In this document: in pieces, positions 1-8,084 of the stretch
Layout: every line of letters begins with the position of its first letter
Numbering within the stretch: position 1 is the stretch's first letter
Assembly: GCA_001650895.1 (NCBI GenBank)
Contig: LXYH01000022.1
Location: forward strand, 43-48,419
Reading direction: 5' to 3'
From: Rhodobacteraceae bacterium EhC02
Lineage (GTDB): Bacteria > Pseudomonadota > Alphaproteobacteria > Rhodobacterales > Rhodobacteraceae
DNA: 48,377 nucleotides
Made by a program: the position numbers and the translations under genes
The notes under the pieces: model-generated
What the model was told of the DNA's origin: nothing
Database searches by the model: none
Seen by the model: the letters and a program-made list of their open reading frames with translations, nothing else

Positions 1-941
1 GCCCATGCCCCCAGCCCCGCCGGCACACCCGACAGGGCCAGCATCCGCGAATACATCTGCGCCGCGATGATCAGGAAGCAGACGGTGGCCGTGACCAGCC
101 CCGTTTCCACCAGCACCCGCCACAGCCCCGCCAGCGTCAGGCGGCGCAGCGCCACCCCGATCAGCAGCGCCCCGATGGAACCGACGGCCCCGGCCTCGAC
201 CGGGGTGAAAAGACCACCGTAGATGCCGCCCAGCACCAGCGCGATCAGCAGGCCGATGGGCAATCCCTTGGCCAGCAGGACGCGCGGCGGCAGCGCCTCG
301 GGCGCGCCCTCGGGGCGGCCCACGAAACCGGGCGTGAAGATCGCCATCAGCACGATGCCCCCCGCGAAGAACAGCGCCAGCAGCAGACCCGGCCCGATGC
401 CTGCGATGAACAGGTCCCCGATGCTTTGTTCCGTCAGGATGCCGTAGAGGATCAGCAGCAGCGAGGGCGGGATCATCATGCCCAGCACGCTGGAGCCTGC
501 GACCACCCCCACCGCAAAGCGCGGGGCATATCCGTGGCGGATCATCTGCGGCACGGCGATCTTGGTGAAAACCGCCGCCGAGGCAATGGAAATGCCGGTG
601 ATCGCGGCGAAGATCGCATTCGCCCCGACCGTGCCCACGCCCAGCCCGCCCTTCAGGCGGCGGAACATGGCATTGGCTACGTCAAAGGCGTCACGCCCCA
701 ATCCCGCCTCGGCCACGATGAAGCCCATCAGCACGAACAGCGGGACCACGCCGAAGAAATAGCTGGAGATCGCGTCATTCGCCGCCAGCGCCATCAGCTT
801 GGACGCCAGAAGCGGCGAGCCCTTGATCGCCCAGACCCCAAGGAAGGAACAAAGCATCAGCGCGATGGGCACGAAAAGCCCCGCCAGCACCGAGACGAAC
901 ATCGCGACCAGCGCGATCAGGCCGATCTCGAATGGCGTCAT
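1..941 (-). CDS. dctM: TRAP transporter large permease (DctM), C-terminus beyond window
   Basis: Large membrane subunit of a tripartite ATP-independent periplasmic (TRAP) importer, which couples solute uptake to an ion gradient. The gene runs off the left edge, so about 313 of the usual 425-430 residues are visible. The reading shows many hydrophobic helices and the DctM hallmark stretches: a VPLFVLMGF segment, an AITGISIASAAVF segment and an MIPPSLLLILYG segment. The start ATG at 941 overlaps the TGA of dctQ by 4 nt (ATGA), so the two membrane subunits are translationally coupled. The family is certain. The substrate cannot be read from this subunit. Confidence 0.93.
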   Translation of the reverse strand, partial: MTPFEIGLIALVAMFVSVLAGLFVPIALMLCSFLGVWAIKGSPLLASKLMALAANDAISSYFFGVVPLFVLMGFIVAEAGLGRDAFDVANAMFRRLKGGLGVGTVGANAIFAAITGISIASAAVFTKIAVPQMIRHGYAPRFAVGVVAGSSVLGMMIPPSLLLILYGILTEQSIGDLFIAGIGPGLLLALFFAGGIVLMAIFTPGFVGRPEGAPEALPPRVLLAKGLPIGLLIALVLGGIYGGLFTPVEAGAVGSIGALLIGVALRRLTLAGLWRVLVETGLVTATVCFLIIAAQMYSRMLALSGVPAGLGAW

Positions 942-1468
942 CCCGGCGCCTCCGCCTCGGGCGGCAAGGCCCAGCGCCGCAGGATGCGGGCGGCGAATTG
1001 CAGGATCAGCATGCTGCCGCCGATCAGAATGGTCAGCTTCACCGGCCAGGTGGGGGCGGTGAAATCGCCCAGCGCGCCGATGAATTCGCCGCGTTCCCAG
1101 GCGCGGACAAAAATCGGCCATGTGGTGCTGACGATCACCCAGACCACGGCCATGGACACCAGATCAAAGAGGGTCTCGAGCCATTTCCCGGTCAGGGGGC
1201 TGCGCCGTTCCAGCCATGACAGCAGCGCATCGGACCGGGTCAGGCGACCGGCACGAAGCGCCTGGGGGATCTGCAGGAACACGATCGCGACGATGGACAG
1301 CGTGACCAGTTCGGGCACGCCTGCCACAGGCGCGCCCGCCAGGTTGCGCCCTGCCACATCGACCCCCACAAGGATCATCAAGAGCAGGATCAACCCCGAC
1401 CCGATCACGTTCAGCGCCTGCGTCACCCCATCCAGAAGGCGCAACGCAAGGCCAAGCAATGGGCGCAT
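938..1468 (-). CDS. dctQ: TRAP transporter small permease (DctQ)
   Basis: Small four-helix subunit of the TRAP importer, 176 residues. Helices lie at about 20-40, 55-70, 100-120 and 140-160. The family-typical VDVAGRNLAG stretch follows helix 1. I chose the ATG at 1468 (MRPLLGLALRLL) because it lies 7 nt after the dctP stop. A longer reading from 1528 would run deep into dctP. The gene sits between dctP and dctM in the usual P-Q-M order. Confidence 0.9.
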   Translation of the reverse strand: MRPLLGLALRLLDGVTQALNVIGSGLILLLMILVGVDVAGRNLAGAPVAGVPELVTLSIVAIVFLQIPQALRAGRLTRSDALLSWLERRSPLTGKWLETLFDLVSMAVVWVIVSTTWPIFVRAWERGEFIGALGDFTAPTWPVKLTILIGGSMLILQFAARILRRWALPPEAEAPG

Positions 1469-1475
1469 GCCGCGC

Positions 1476-2531
1476 CTATTCCTTGTCCCAGTCGCGCAGG
1501 GGCGTCGCGCCTGCAGCGCGCATCGCATCCATGTAGAGGCCCAGGATCAGGCTGGCAGGCTTGCCCTGCGCATCCAGTTCTGCGGCCCATTTCGCCGCGG
1601 CATTGTCCATGCCCTCGGCCCAGGCGGTGCGCATCTCGGGGCTGGCGTCGGTGATGGTGGCGCCCGCTTCGGCCATCTTGGTCAGGGCCACCTGAACAAA
1701 GGCCTCGAGATCGTCGTGATACCAGACCTGCGCGGCGTCCGCGGCCGTGACAAGGGCTGTCTGCACCTCGGCTGGCAGACCTGCGAACCATTCGGCATTG
1801 GCGCAGATGGAGCCTGCGTATTGCGCGCCAAGCCCCATCTTGGTGATGTAGGGGGCCACCTCGAACAGCTTGCCCGGCAGGGCGGCACTGGCGAAGACCA
1901 AAACGCCGTCGTAAACGCCTGCCTTGAGTTCGTTGTAATAAGTGGTCAGGTTGCCCGAGACGCCGACCGCGCCCGTCCCCGACAGCCAGTTGATCGCCGC
2001 ACCCGGCGCCGCGATCTTGCGGCCCTTCAGATCATCAAGCGATGTGACGGGAAAATTCGTCATCAGCGTATAGTCATCAATGCCGATGGGCGCACCCAGG
2101 TAGACGACACCGTTTTCCGCATAGGCCAGGTTCATCTCGGTATGGCTGCGGTGCAGGTCGTTGATCGTATCGGCGATCAGCCGCACATCATCACTGACGA
2201 AAGGCGTGTAATAGGTGACGTTCTGCACCGCCAGCTTGGCCGGATCGAACAGCGCCTGGCAGGTGCCCATCTCGGCCAGCCCGGCCTCGACCGCCTCAAG
2301 CTCTTCGCCCACGCCGGCCAATGCGCCACCGTATTGTTCCGAGAAGGTCATGCTGTGGCCCGCCGCCTCAAGCTGGGCCTGCGCGGTCGGAATGAAGCTT
2401 TCGCTGATCATCCGCACCCAGCGAAACACCGGCGGGTGCCCCGCGACCACGGTCACGTTGTAGCTTTCGGCGAAAGTGGCGGCAGGTGTCAGCACAAGGG
2501 CTGCGACCAACCCCAGATGTTTCAATGTCAT
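1476..2531 (-). CDS. dctP: TRAP transporter substrate-binding protein (DctP)
   Basis: Periplasmic solute receptor of the TRAP system, 351 residues, with a clear Sec signal peptide (MTLKHLGLVAALVLTPAATFA). The conserved SLDDLKGRKIAAPG region supplies the arginine/lysine area that usually contacts a carboxylate ligand. The start at 2531 follows a strong GGAGG Shine-Dalgarno 8-10 nt upstream. In-frame codons continue upstream to 2906 but would overlap the tRNA-Gly, so they are rejected. It is the first gene of the left TRAP operon. The ligand is unknown; a carboxylate is likely from the family. Confidence 0.92.
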   Translation of the reverse strand: MTLKHLGLVAALVLTPAATFAESYNVTVVAGHPPVFRWVRMISESFIPTAQAQLEAAGHSMTFSEQYGGALAGVGEELEAVEAGLAEMGTCQALFDPAKLAVQNVTYYTPFVSDDVRLIADTINDLHRSHTEMNLAYAENGVVYLGAPIGIDDYTLMTNFPVTSLDDLKGRKIAAPGAAINWLSGTGAVGVSGNLTTYYNELKAGVYDGVLVFASAALPGKLFEVAPYITKMGLGAQYAGSICANAEWFAGLPAEVQTALVTAADAAQVWYHDDLEAFVQVALTKMAEAGATITDASPEMRTAWAEGMDNAAAKWAAELDAQGKPASLILGLYMDAMRAAGATPLRDWDKE

Positions 2532-2580
2532 TCTCGGTCTCCTCCCAAAGACAGAGCCGCACAGCAGCGGCACCGGTAAT

Positions 2581-2608
2581 TGCAGTTGCCGCCCTTGCAG
2601 CAACTGCA
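2581..2608. promoter_or_regulatory. inverted repeat in the dctP leader
   Basis: A perfect 9-bp inverted repeat, TGCAGTTGC and GCAACTGCA separated by 10 nt, lies about 50-77 nt upstream of the dctP start. On the minus strand an AGATAAT stretch precedes it and could be a -10 element. It may be an operator or an mRNA hairpin. The sequence does not decide between these. Confidence 0.45.
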
Positions 2609-2657
2609 CATTATCTTGAGATGCCTCCCGGTCTTGCCGGGCAGGCGCAGGCCTTTG

Positions 2658-2694
2658 AAAAATCGCTGTGGCGGCTCCTCCTTCCGCCACAGCG
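2658..2694 (-). terminator. rho-independent terminator after tRNA-Gly
   Basis: On the minus strand a perfect 11-bp stem (CGCTGTGGCGG paired with CCGCCACAGCG, 9-nt loop) is followed by ATTTTTC. It lies 137 nt beyond the tRNA-Gly 3' end and before the dctP leader, so it ends the tRNA transcript and insulates the TRAP operon. Confidence 0.85.
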
Positions 2695-2830
2695 TCCGAC
2701 GCAGTCCGGGCAGCAGTCCTTTCGGACGCACCTCGAAACCACACGGCTTGACGGAGCGTAACCCGGCCTGCGCGAAGGTCAAGTGCCAAGGTGGCATCCG
2801 GGTGGTGCAGCAACTTTTGATGAAAAGGTC

Positions 2831-2904
2831 TGGAGCGGGCGGCGGGAATCGAACCCGCGTCATCAGCTTGGAAGGCTGAGGTCTTACCATTACACAACGC
2901 CCGC
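2831..2904 (-). tRNA. tRNA-Gly (anticodon TCC)
   Basis: The reverse strand folds as a full cloverleaf. The acceptor GCGGGCG pairs with CGCCCGC, the anticodon loop is CTTCCAA with anticodon TCC, and the T arm CGGGTTCGATTCCCG follows. The 3' CCA is genomically encoded. Length is 74 nt including CCA. Confidence 0.97.
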
Positions 2905-2917
2905 ATCAGGCCGCGAT

Positions 2918-2946
2918 GTCTTAGCGCGCCAAAGGACCGGAGGCAA
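2918..2946 (-). promoter_or_regulatory. candidate sigma70 promoter for tRNA-Gly
   Basis: On the minus strand TTGCCT (-35), a 17-nt spacer and TAAGAC (-10) end 14 nt before the tRNA 5' end. That distance places the start site just upstream of the mature tRNA. The match is moderate and was made by eye. Confidence 0.5.
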
Positions 2947-3091
2947 GCCGAACCTGCATCGGAAGATCCCGCATTCGCCCGTGCAGTGTGCGCAGGGCCA
3001 TCACCGCTGCGCGCAACGCGGGCCGGTCGGCCCGGCGCCGCGCCGCAATCGGTGCCGGGTCGCGAATCGGATGGCGGGTTTCGCCCGCCGC

Positions 3092-4309
3092 TCAGGCCGC
3101 GATGACGGCCTGCGCGTTGATCAGCGCCGCGATCCGCGCCTCGTCCAGCCCGATCTCGCGCAGGATCTCGCGGCTGTGCTGGCCCAGGATCGGGGCCGCG
3201 CGGGTGATGCTGGCCGGGGTCCGGCTGAACTTGACCGGATGTCCGATGGTGTCGACCTTGCCCGCGCGCGGGTGATCAAGGGTCAGAACCATCTCGCGGG
3301 CGCGGGTCTGGGGATCGTCATGCATCTGCAGGATGTCATTGATCGGCCCGGCGGGCAGCTTGGCCTTTTCCATGCGGGCAAGCCAGACCTCGGACGTGTC
3401 CTTGCGCAGAAAGCCGTTCAGGATCTCGACCAGTTCCGGCAGGTTGCGCTTGCGCGCCTCGTTCGAGGCGAATTTCGGATCGTCATCCAATTCGGGCGCC
3501 CCGATCACCTCGAGGAAGCGCAACCAGTTGCTCTGGTTCGCGGCGCCCACGTTGATCCAGCCATCCTGCGTCTGAAACGCCTGGTAGGGCGCGTTCAGCG
3601 GATGCGCCGATCCCAGTGGTTCGGGCTTTTCACCTGTGGCAAAGGCGATGGCCGACTGCCAGTAGGTCTGCACGATTGCCGCCTCGAAAAGCGAGGTGTC
3701 GACCTTCTGCCCCTGCCCCGTACGCAGCATGTTGGCATAGGCCGCGCTGACCCCCATGGCGGCCAGTATGCCCGAGTTGATGTCGGATATCGGTGCCGCT
3801 ACCTTGACGGGCGGGCGCCCCGGCCCTTCGCCGGTGATCGACATCAGCCCGGCCATGCCCTGCGCGATCAGGTCGAAGCCGCCCCGATCCGCATAGGGGC
3901 CGGTGCGACCGAAACCCGAAATCTCGCAATAGATCAGGCGCGGGTTGATCTTGACCAGATCGTCATAGCCAAGGCCAAGCCGCTCCATCGTGCCGGTGCG
4001 GTAATTCTCGATCACCACATCGGCCTCGGACAGAAGCTTGCGCAGCACATCGACCGCATCGGCATCCTTGAGGTTCAGCGCAATGCCCCGCTTGTTGCGG
4101 TTCATCATCATGTAGGCGGCGGCCTCGCCGTTGATGTCGGGCGGCACGAAACGGCGGCTGTCATCGCCGCTTGGTTTTTCGACCTTGATCACATCCGCGC
4201 CCATGTCGGCCAGCATCAGGCCACAGACCGGACCCGCCATGATATGCGCAAGTTCGATCACCCGCATGCCCTGCAGCGGGCCGGTGCGTGTCGTCATCGT
4301 CCCGTCCAT
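3092..4309 (-). CDS. CaiB/BaiF (family III) CoA-transferase
   Basis: Transfers coenzyme A between organic acids in the cytoplasm; 405 residues, a normal length for formyl-CoA/succinyl-CoA-type family III transferases. The opening GMRVIELAHIMAGPVCG and DMGADVIKVEKPSGDD segments are classic. The catalytic aspartate is expected at about D146 in GGFDLIAQGMAGLM. The start at 4309 has a GAGG Shine-Dalgarno at good spacing. An alternative ATG at 4297 forms an ATGA overlap with the upstream crotonase stop but has a weak ribosome site. It is the last gene of the six-gene operon. The acid it activates is unknown. Confidence 0.92.
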   Translation of the reverse strand: MDGTMTTRTGPLQGMRVIELAHIMAGPVCGLMLADMGADVIKVEKPSGDDSRRFVPPDINGEAAAYMMMNRNKRGIALNLKDADAVDVLRKLLSEADVVIENYRTGTMERLGLGYDDLVKINPRLIYCEISGFGRTGPYADRGGFDLIAQGMAGLMSITGEGPGRPPVKVAAPISDINSGILAAMGVSAAYANMLRTGQGQKVDTSLFEAAIVQTYWQSAIAFATGEKPEPLGSAHPLNAPYQAFQTQDGWINVGAANQSNWLRFLEVIGAPELDDDPKFASNEARKRNLPELVEILNGFLRKDTSEVWLARMEKAKLPAGPINDILQMHDDPQTRAREMVLTLDHPRAGKVDTIGHPVKFSRTPASITRAAPILGQHSREILREIGLDEARIAALINAQAVIAA

Positions 4310-5079
4310 TCCGGTTTCCTCTTGCCCAGGAAGGCTTCCATCCCGATCCGGAAATCATCGCTCATGTAGCACAGGGTGATCAGATCATCGTCCTGTACCT
4401 TGCTGGCGGTGCGGTTGCGGCGCATCGCCTCTTTCGTGGCGCGCAGGGTCAGGGGGGCCATCGCGCCCACCAGTGTCGCCAATTCGTCCGCGCGGGTCAT
4501 CAGCGCGGCCTCGTCGGGCAGCACTTCACCGACCAGCCCGCAGGCCAGCGCCTCATCGGCGCCGATCAGGCGGGCGGTGAAGATCAGTTCGCGCACGCGG
4601 CCCGCGCCGATCAGTTCGCTCAACCGCGCAAGGTTGCCGGCGGCCAGGCAATTGCCCAGGGTGCGCGCGATTGGAAAGCCGAACTTGAGGCTGGCCGAGG
4701 CGATCCGCAGGTCGCAGGCCGCCGCAATCGACCCGCCCCCCCCGGTGCAAGCGCCATTGATGGCGGCAATCGTCGGCACCGGGCAGCGTTCGAGCGCATC
4801 CAGCACCGCATCGATCCGACCTTCGTAATCCAGCGCGTCCTGCGGTGTCTCGAAGGCGCGGAACTGGGTCATGTCGGTGCCGGCGGCAAAGGCCTTGCCG
4901 CCCGCGCCCGCAATCACCATCGCGCGCACCGATCCATCCGTCGGCATGGTCGCGCAGATCGCGGCAAGCCGTTCGTACATCGCGAAGGTCAGGGCGTTGC
5001 GCGCCTCGGGGCGGTTGAACGTGACCCAGAGGATGCCCTCGCGCAGCTCTTCGATCAGTTCGGGGGTCTGATTGCTCAT
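4294..5079 (-). CDS. crotonase-superfamily protein lacking canonical catalytic Glu pair
   Basis: 261 residues with the enoyl-CoA hydratase/isomerase fold: an AFAAGTDMTQF oxyanion-hole region, a GACTGGGGSIAAACDLRIAS core and a C-terminal helical part. In true hydratases one catalytic glutamate sits in the GGGCE motif and the other in the GxPE motif. By eye these positions are serine (GGGGS) and isoleucine (GFPI) here. Simple enoyl-CoA hydration is therefore doubtful, and another CoA-ester reaction is more likely. The start at 5079 overlaps the dctM TGA (ATGA). The context with a CoA-transferase suggests it acts on the CoA ester that enzyme makes. Confidence 0.88.
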   Translation of the reverse strand: MSNQTPELIEELREGILWVTFNRPEARNALTFAMYERLAAICATMPTDGSVRAMVIAGAGGKAFAAGTDMTQFRAFETPQDALDYEGRIDAVLDALERCPVPTIAAINGACTGGGGSIAAACDLRIASASLKFGFPIARTLGNCLAAGNLARLSELIGAGRVRELIFTARLIGADEALACGLVGEVLPDEAALMTRADELATLVGAMAPLTLRATKEAMRRNRTASKVQDDDLITLCYMSDDFRIGMEAFLGKRKPEWTGR

Positions 5080-6356
5080 CTGTAGAAATACTCCACCAGG
5101 AACATCGGGACGGAAGGCACGTAGGTGCACAGCATCAGCACCGCCAGCAGGACGCCGACGAACCAGATGTTGACCTTGGACACCTCCCAGATATTGGCGC
5201 GCGCCACCGAACAGGCCGTGATCAGCACCGAGGCCACGGGTGGCGTCTGCTGTCCGATGGCAAGGTTCAGCGTCACGACCAGGCCGAAATGCACCGGGTC
5301 GATACCGGCCGCCGTGATCAGCGGGATCACGATCGGGATGACAAGAATGATCGCTGCGGCCGAATGCAGGAAGAACCCGACGACCAGGAAGAAGATGTTG
5401 AGGATCAGCAGGATCGCCCACTGCTGCGTGGTGATCGACAGGATGCCCTCGGCCAGTTGCTGCGGGATCTGCGCGCGGGTCAGGAACCCGCCCATCAGGA
5501 CCGATGCGGCCACCAGCAGCATCACGACGGCGGTCTGGATGCCACCGTCCAGCATCGCGCGGCGCAGATGCGCGAAGTTGATGTTGCGATACCAGGCCGA
5601 CACGACGATGGCCGCCAGAACGGCCAGACCGGCTGCTTCGGTTGCGGTGACGTAGCCGCCGAAGATGCCGCCCAGGATGACGATCGGCAGCACGAAGGCG
5701 GGAAGCGCGTCGATGAAGGTTTCCTTGAGACGCGGGATGTTGAACGCTGCCTCGGTCGGGAAGTTGTAACGCTTGGCGAAGATATAGGCGACCAGCATCA
5801 GGCCCGCCGCGCCCAGAAGGCCCGGCACCACACCGGCCACGAACAGCTGTTCGACGGACGTATTGGCCGAGGCCGCGTAAAGGATCATCGGGATCGACGG
5901 GGGAATGATGATCGCAAGCGAGGCCGAGGATGACGTGACCGCGGCCGAGAATTCCTTGCTATAGCCGCGCTTTTTCATCTGCGGGATCAGGATCGACCCC
6001 ATGGCCGCCACATCGGCCACCGCCGAGCCCGAGATTTCCGCGAAGAACAGCGACACACCGATGTTCACCATGGCAAGACCACCGCGGATGAAGCCGATGA
6101 TCGCGGTGACGAAGTTGATCAGGCGGTCGGTGATCCCGCCCGCGTTCATGATCGCGCCCGCCAGCACGAACATCGGGATCGCGATCAGCGAAAACTTCGT
6201 CGATCCGTCGTACATGTCCAGCGCGATGGTCACCAGGCTGTCGGCCCCTTCGGTCAGGAACAGGCCGATGACCCCGCACATGGCCAGCGCCACGGCAATC
6301 GGAATGTTGATGCAGATCATCAACAGCAGTGCAATGAAGATGGCAGCTATCAGCAT
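5076..6356 (-). CDS. dctM: TRAP transporter large permease (DctM), second system
   Basis: Full-length large TRAP membrane subunit, 426 residues, with about 12 hydrophobic helices. Typical elements are FSLIAIPMFVLAGAIMNAGG, FFAEISGSAVADVAAMGS and IIIPPSIPMILYA. The start at 6356 overlaps the dctQ stop as TGATG. The stop overlaps the crotonase start, so uptake and CoA metabolism are translated from one message. Confidence 0.95.
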   Translation of the reverse strand: MLIAAIFIALLLMICINIPIAVALAMCGVIGLFLTEGADSLVTIALDMYDGSTKFSLIAIPMFVLAGAIMNAGGITDRLINFVTAIIGFIRGGLAMVNIGVSLFFAEISGSAVADVAAMGSILIPQMKKRGYSKEFSAAVTSSSASLAIIIPPSIPMILYAASANTSVEQLFVAGVVPGLLGAAGLMLVAYIFAKRYNFPTEAAFNIPRLKETFIDALPAFVLPIVILGGIFGGYVTATEAAGLAVLAAIVVSAWYRNINFAHLRRAMLDGGIQTAVVMLLVAASVLMGGFLTRAQIPQQLAEGILSITTQQWAILLILNIFFLVVGFFLHSAAAIILVIPIVIPLITAAGIDPVHFGLVVTLNLAIGQQTPPVASVLITACSVARANIWEVSKVNIWFVGVLLAVLMLCTYVPSVPMFLVEYFYR

Positions 6357-6922
6357 CAGACGCGATCCTTGTTCTTTTCGAGTTCGGCTTCGACTTCTTC
6401 TTCGATGTCGGCATGTTCCAGCGAGATGCCCGCCGCCGTCAGCTTGAGGTAGGCGGGCAGGCTGAGCATCTGGCAGATCATGAACAGTGCGGCGCCGATG
6501 GGGATCACGGACTGGGTGAACTGGACCGGCACCCAGGTCAGGGACACCAGCACATCGCCTTCCAGCACTTCGAGCACCTGCAGCCCGGCGCGCGCCATCA
6601 GAAGGAAAAACAGCAGCACGATGGCTTCGCCCGCGACAAGGGCCGCAACGCGCATCCGGAGCGGCATGGCCAGCAGCACGGTGTCAAAACCGATATGGCG
6701 CCGGTGCAGCGCCGCCAGGGCGGATCCGTAGTAGGTGATCCAGGCCAGCATGATCGCAGCCACCTCGTCATACCAGGAAAAGCTTTGCCCCATCAGCCGC
6801 GCGATCACGGCCAGCGTGACGGTGACTGTCAGCAGCACCATCAGCCCGATCGTCATCCATTCGAGAATGAGACTCAAGACGCGGTTCAGACGTGACAGGG
6901 TCGGGTAGGCGGAATGCTCCAT
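6356..6922 (-). CDS. dctQ: TRAP transporter small permease (DctQ), second system
   Basis: Small TRAP membrane subunit, 188 residues, with four helices starting near residue 16 (LSLILEWMTIGLMVLLTVTV). It carries the usual SWYDEVAAIMLAWITYYGSA segment. The C-terminus is highly charged (about 20 Glu/Lys residues). The start at 6922 has only a weak AGG ribosome site. The preceding 118-nt gap holds a hairpin, so the membrane subunits are probably made at lower level than the receptor. Confidence 0.92.
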   Translation of the reverse strand: MEHSAYPTLSRLNRVLSLILEWMTIGLMVLLTVTVTLAVIARLMGQSFSWYDEVAAIMLAWITYYGSALAALHRRHIGFDTVLLAMPLRMRVAALVAGEAIVLLFFLLMARAGLQVLEVLEGDVLVSLTWVPVQFTQSVIPIGAALFMICQMLSLPAYLKLTAAGISLEHADIEEEVEAELEKNKDRV

Positions 6923-7003
6923 GTCGGACCTGACTTTGGAAAGGGTTCAAACGTCCAGCAGCCGCCGGGGACCCGGCAGACATGCGTGAAGATGCAGATG
7001 AAA

Positions 7004-7028
7004 GGGGGCGGGCTTGCGCCGCGCCCCC
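7004..7028 (-). terminator. attenuator-like hairpin between dctP and dctQ
   Basis: A GC-rich stem (GGGGGCG paired with CGCCCCC, inner GGC/GCC pairs) lies just after the dctP stop and is followed on the minus strand by TTTCATC. The U-tract is poor, so partial termination or 3'-end stabilisation of the dctP message is more likely than full termination. Confidence 0.55.
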
Positions 7029-7040
7029 GTCAGTGACCGG

Positions 7041-8021
7041 TCAGCCGGATTTGCCCAGGCTAAGGACCAGGTCGATCATGTCCTGACCGCCTTCGACCTC
7101 ATCCGCGAACTGCTTGTAGATCGGCTTGGAGGCTTCGATGAATGCGGCCTTGTCGGCCTGGTTCACCTCGACGCCCGCATCCTTGATCACCTGCAGCAGG
7201 CTGGATTCCAGCTCGGCGGCGCGGGTGTAGGTGAAATCCTGCGTCTTGTTGGCGCAATCCGTCAGCGCGGCCTGCACATCGGCGGGCATCTTGTCGAAAT
7301 GCTTCTTCGACGCCAGGATATAGGCCGGCGTGTAGACATGTTCCGTCACCGACAGGTATTTCTGCACTTCCTGGAACTTGGCCGAGGCGATCTGCGCATA
7401 GGGGTTTTCCTGCCCGTCGATCACACCGGTCTGCAGGGCGGTGAACACGTCCGAGAAGGCCATCGGCGTGGGGTTCGCACCGTATTCCTGGAACATCTTC
7501 AGACGCCACACACCGTTGGGCGTGCGCAGCTTGATGCCCTGCAGGTCGGCAGGCACATTGATCGGGCGCACGTTATTGGTGATGTTGCGGAACCCGTTCT
7601 CGGCCAGACCCACGATGTGATAGCCGTTGTCCTGCGCGGCCCCCTGGAACGTATCCATCATTTCGCCCTGAACGCGGCGCATGTGGTCGCGATCCGAGAT
7701 GATGTAGGGCATCTCGAAGATGCCGAACACGGCATCGACGGACGACATGATCGACGAGGGCAGCGCGAAATCGACCTGACCCAGCTTGAGCTTTTGCAGC
7801 AGTTCCTTGTCCTTGCCCAGCTGCGAGGATCCGAAGGTCTGCACCTCGACCTTGCCGGCGAGGCTGGTGTTCGCACATTCCGCGAAGTGGTTCACGGATT
7901 CCTCAAACAGCGATCCCGGCGCGCCGACATGGCCGAATTTCAGCGTCATGTCCGCCGCCGAAACGGTGGTTGCCATCCCGATCAGCGCGGTTGCGGCTGA
8001 CAGTTTCACGAGCGTCTTCAT
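7041..8021 (-). CDS. dctP: TRAP transporter substrate-binding protein (DctP), second system
   Basis: Periplasmic receptor, 326 residues, with signal peptide MKTLVKLSAATALIGMATTVSA. Family hallmarks are IKLRTPNGVWRLKMFQEYGA, whose arginine normally pairs with a ligand carboxylate, and TGVIDGQENPYAQI. The ATG at 8021 is preceded by GGAGGAG. An upstream ATG at 8045 lacks a site and would spoil the signal peptide. It belongs to the operon headed by the aminotransferase gene. The ligand is probably a small carboxylate, perhaps a hydroxy or amino acid given the neighbouring enzymes. Confidence 0.94.
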   Translation of the reverse strand: MKTLVKLSAATALIGMATTVSAADMTLKFGHVGAPGSLFEESVNHFAECANTSLAGKVEVQTFGSSQLGKDKELLQKLKLGQVDFALPSSIMSSVDAVFGIFEMPYIISDRDHMRRVQGEMMDTFQGAAQDNGYHIVGLAENGFRNITNNVRPINVPADLQGIKLRTPNGVWRLKMFQEYGANPTPMAFSDVFTALQTGVIDGQENPYAQIASAKFQEVQKYLSVTEHVYTPAYILASKKHFDKMPADVQAALTDCANKTQDFTYTRAAELESSLLQVIKDAGVEVNQADKAAFIEASKPIYKQFADEVEGGQDMIDLVLSLGKSG

Positions 8022-8057
8022 CTTGTTCTCCTCCCAGAGCTTCATTTGTCTTTCTTG

Positions 8058-8079
8058 CCCCTCGCCCGGAAGCGAGGGG
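8058..8079 (-). promoter_or_regulatory. intercistronic hairpin before dctP
   Basis: An 8-bp perfect stem (CCCCTCGC and GCGAGGGG, 6-nt loop) starts 5 nt after the aminotransferase stop. On the minus strand it is not followed by a T-run. It could be an mRNA processing or stability element that raises the receptor message. Confidence 0.4.
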
Positions 8080-8084
8080 GCCTT

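Noticed and set aside
426-2579. 717-residue plus-strand open frame
   Set aside because: It lies antisense to dctM, dctQ and dctP, is full of Arg/His/Gln with no domain, and is the usual GC-rich shadow frame. The same holds for 16055-17671, 17181-18869, 18809-20131, 21101-22945, 28464-30467 and 30622-33162.
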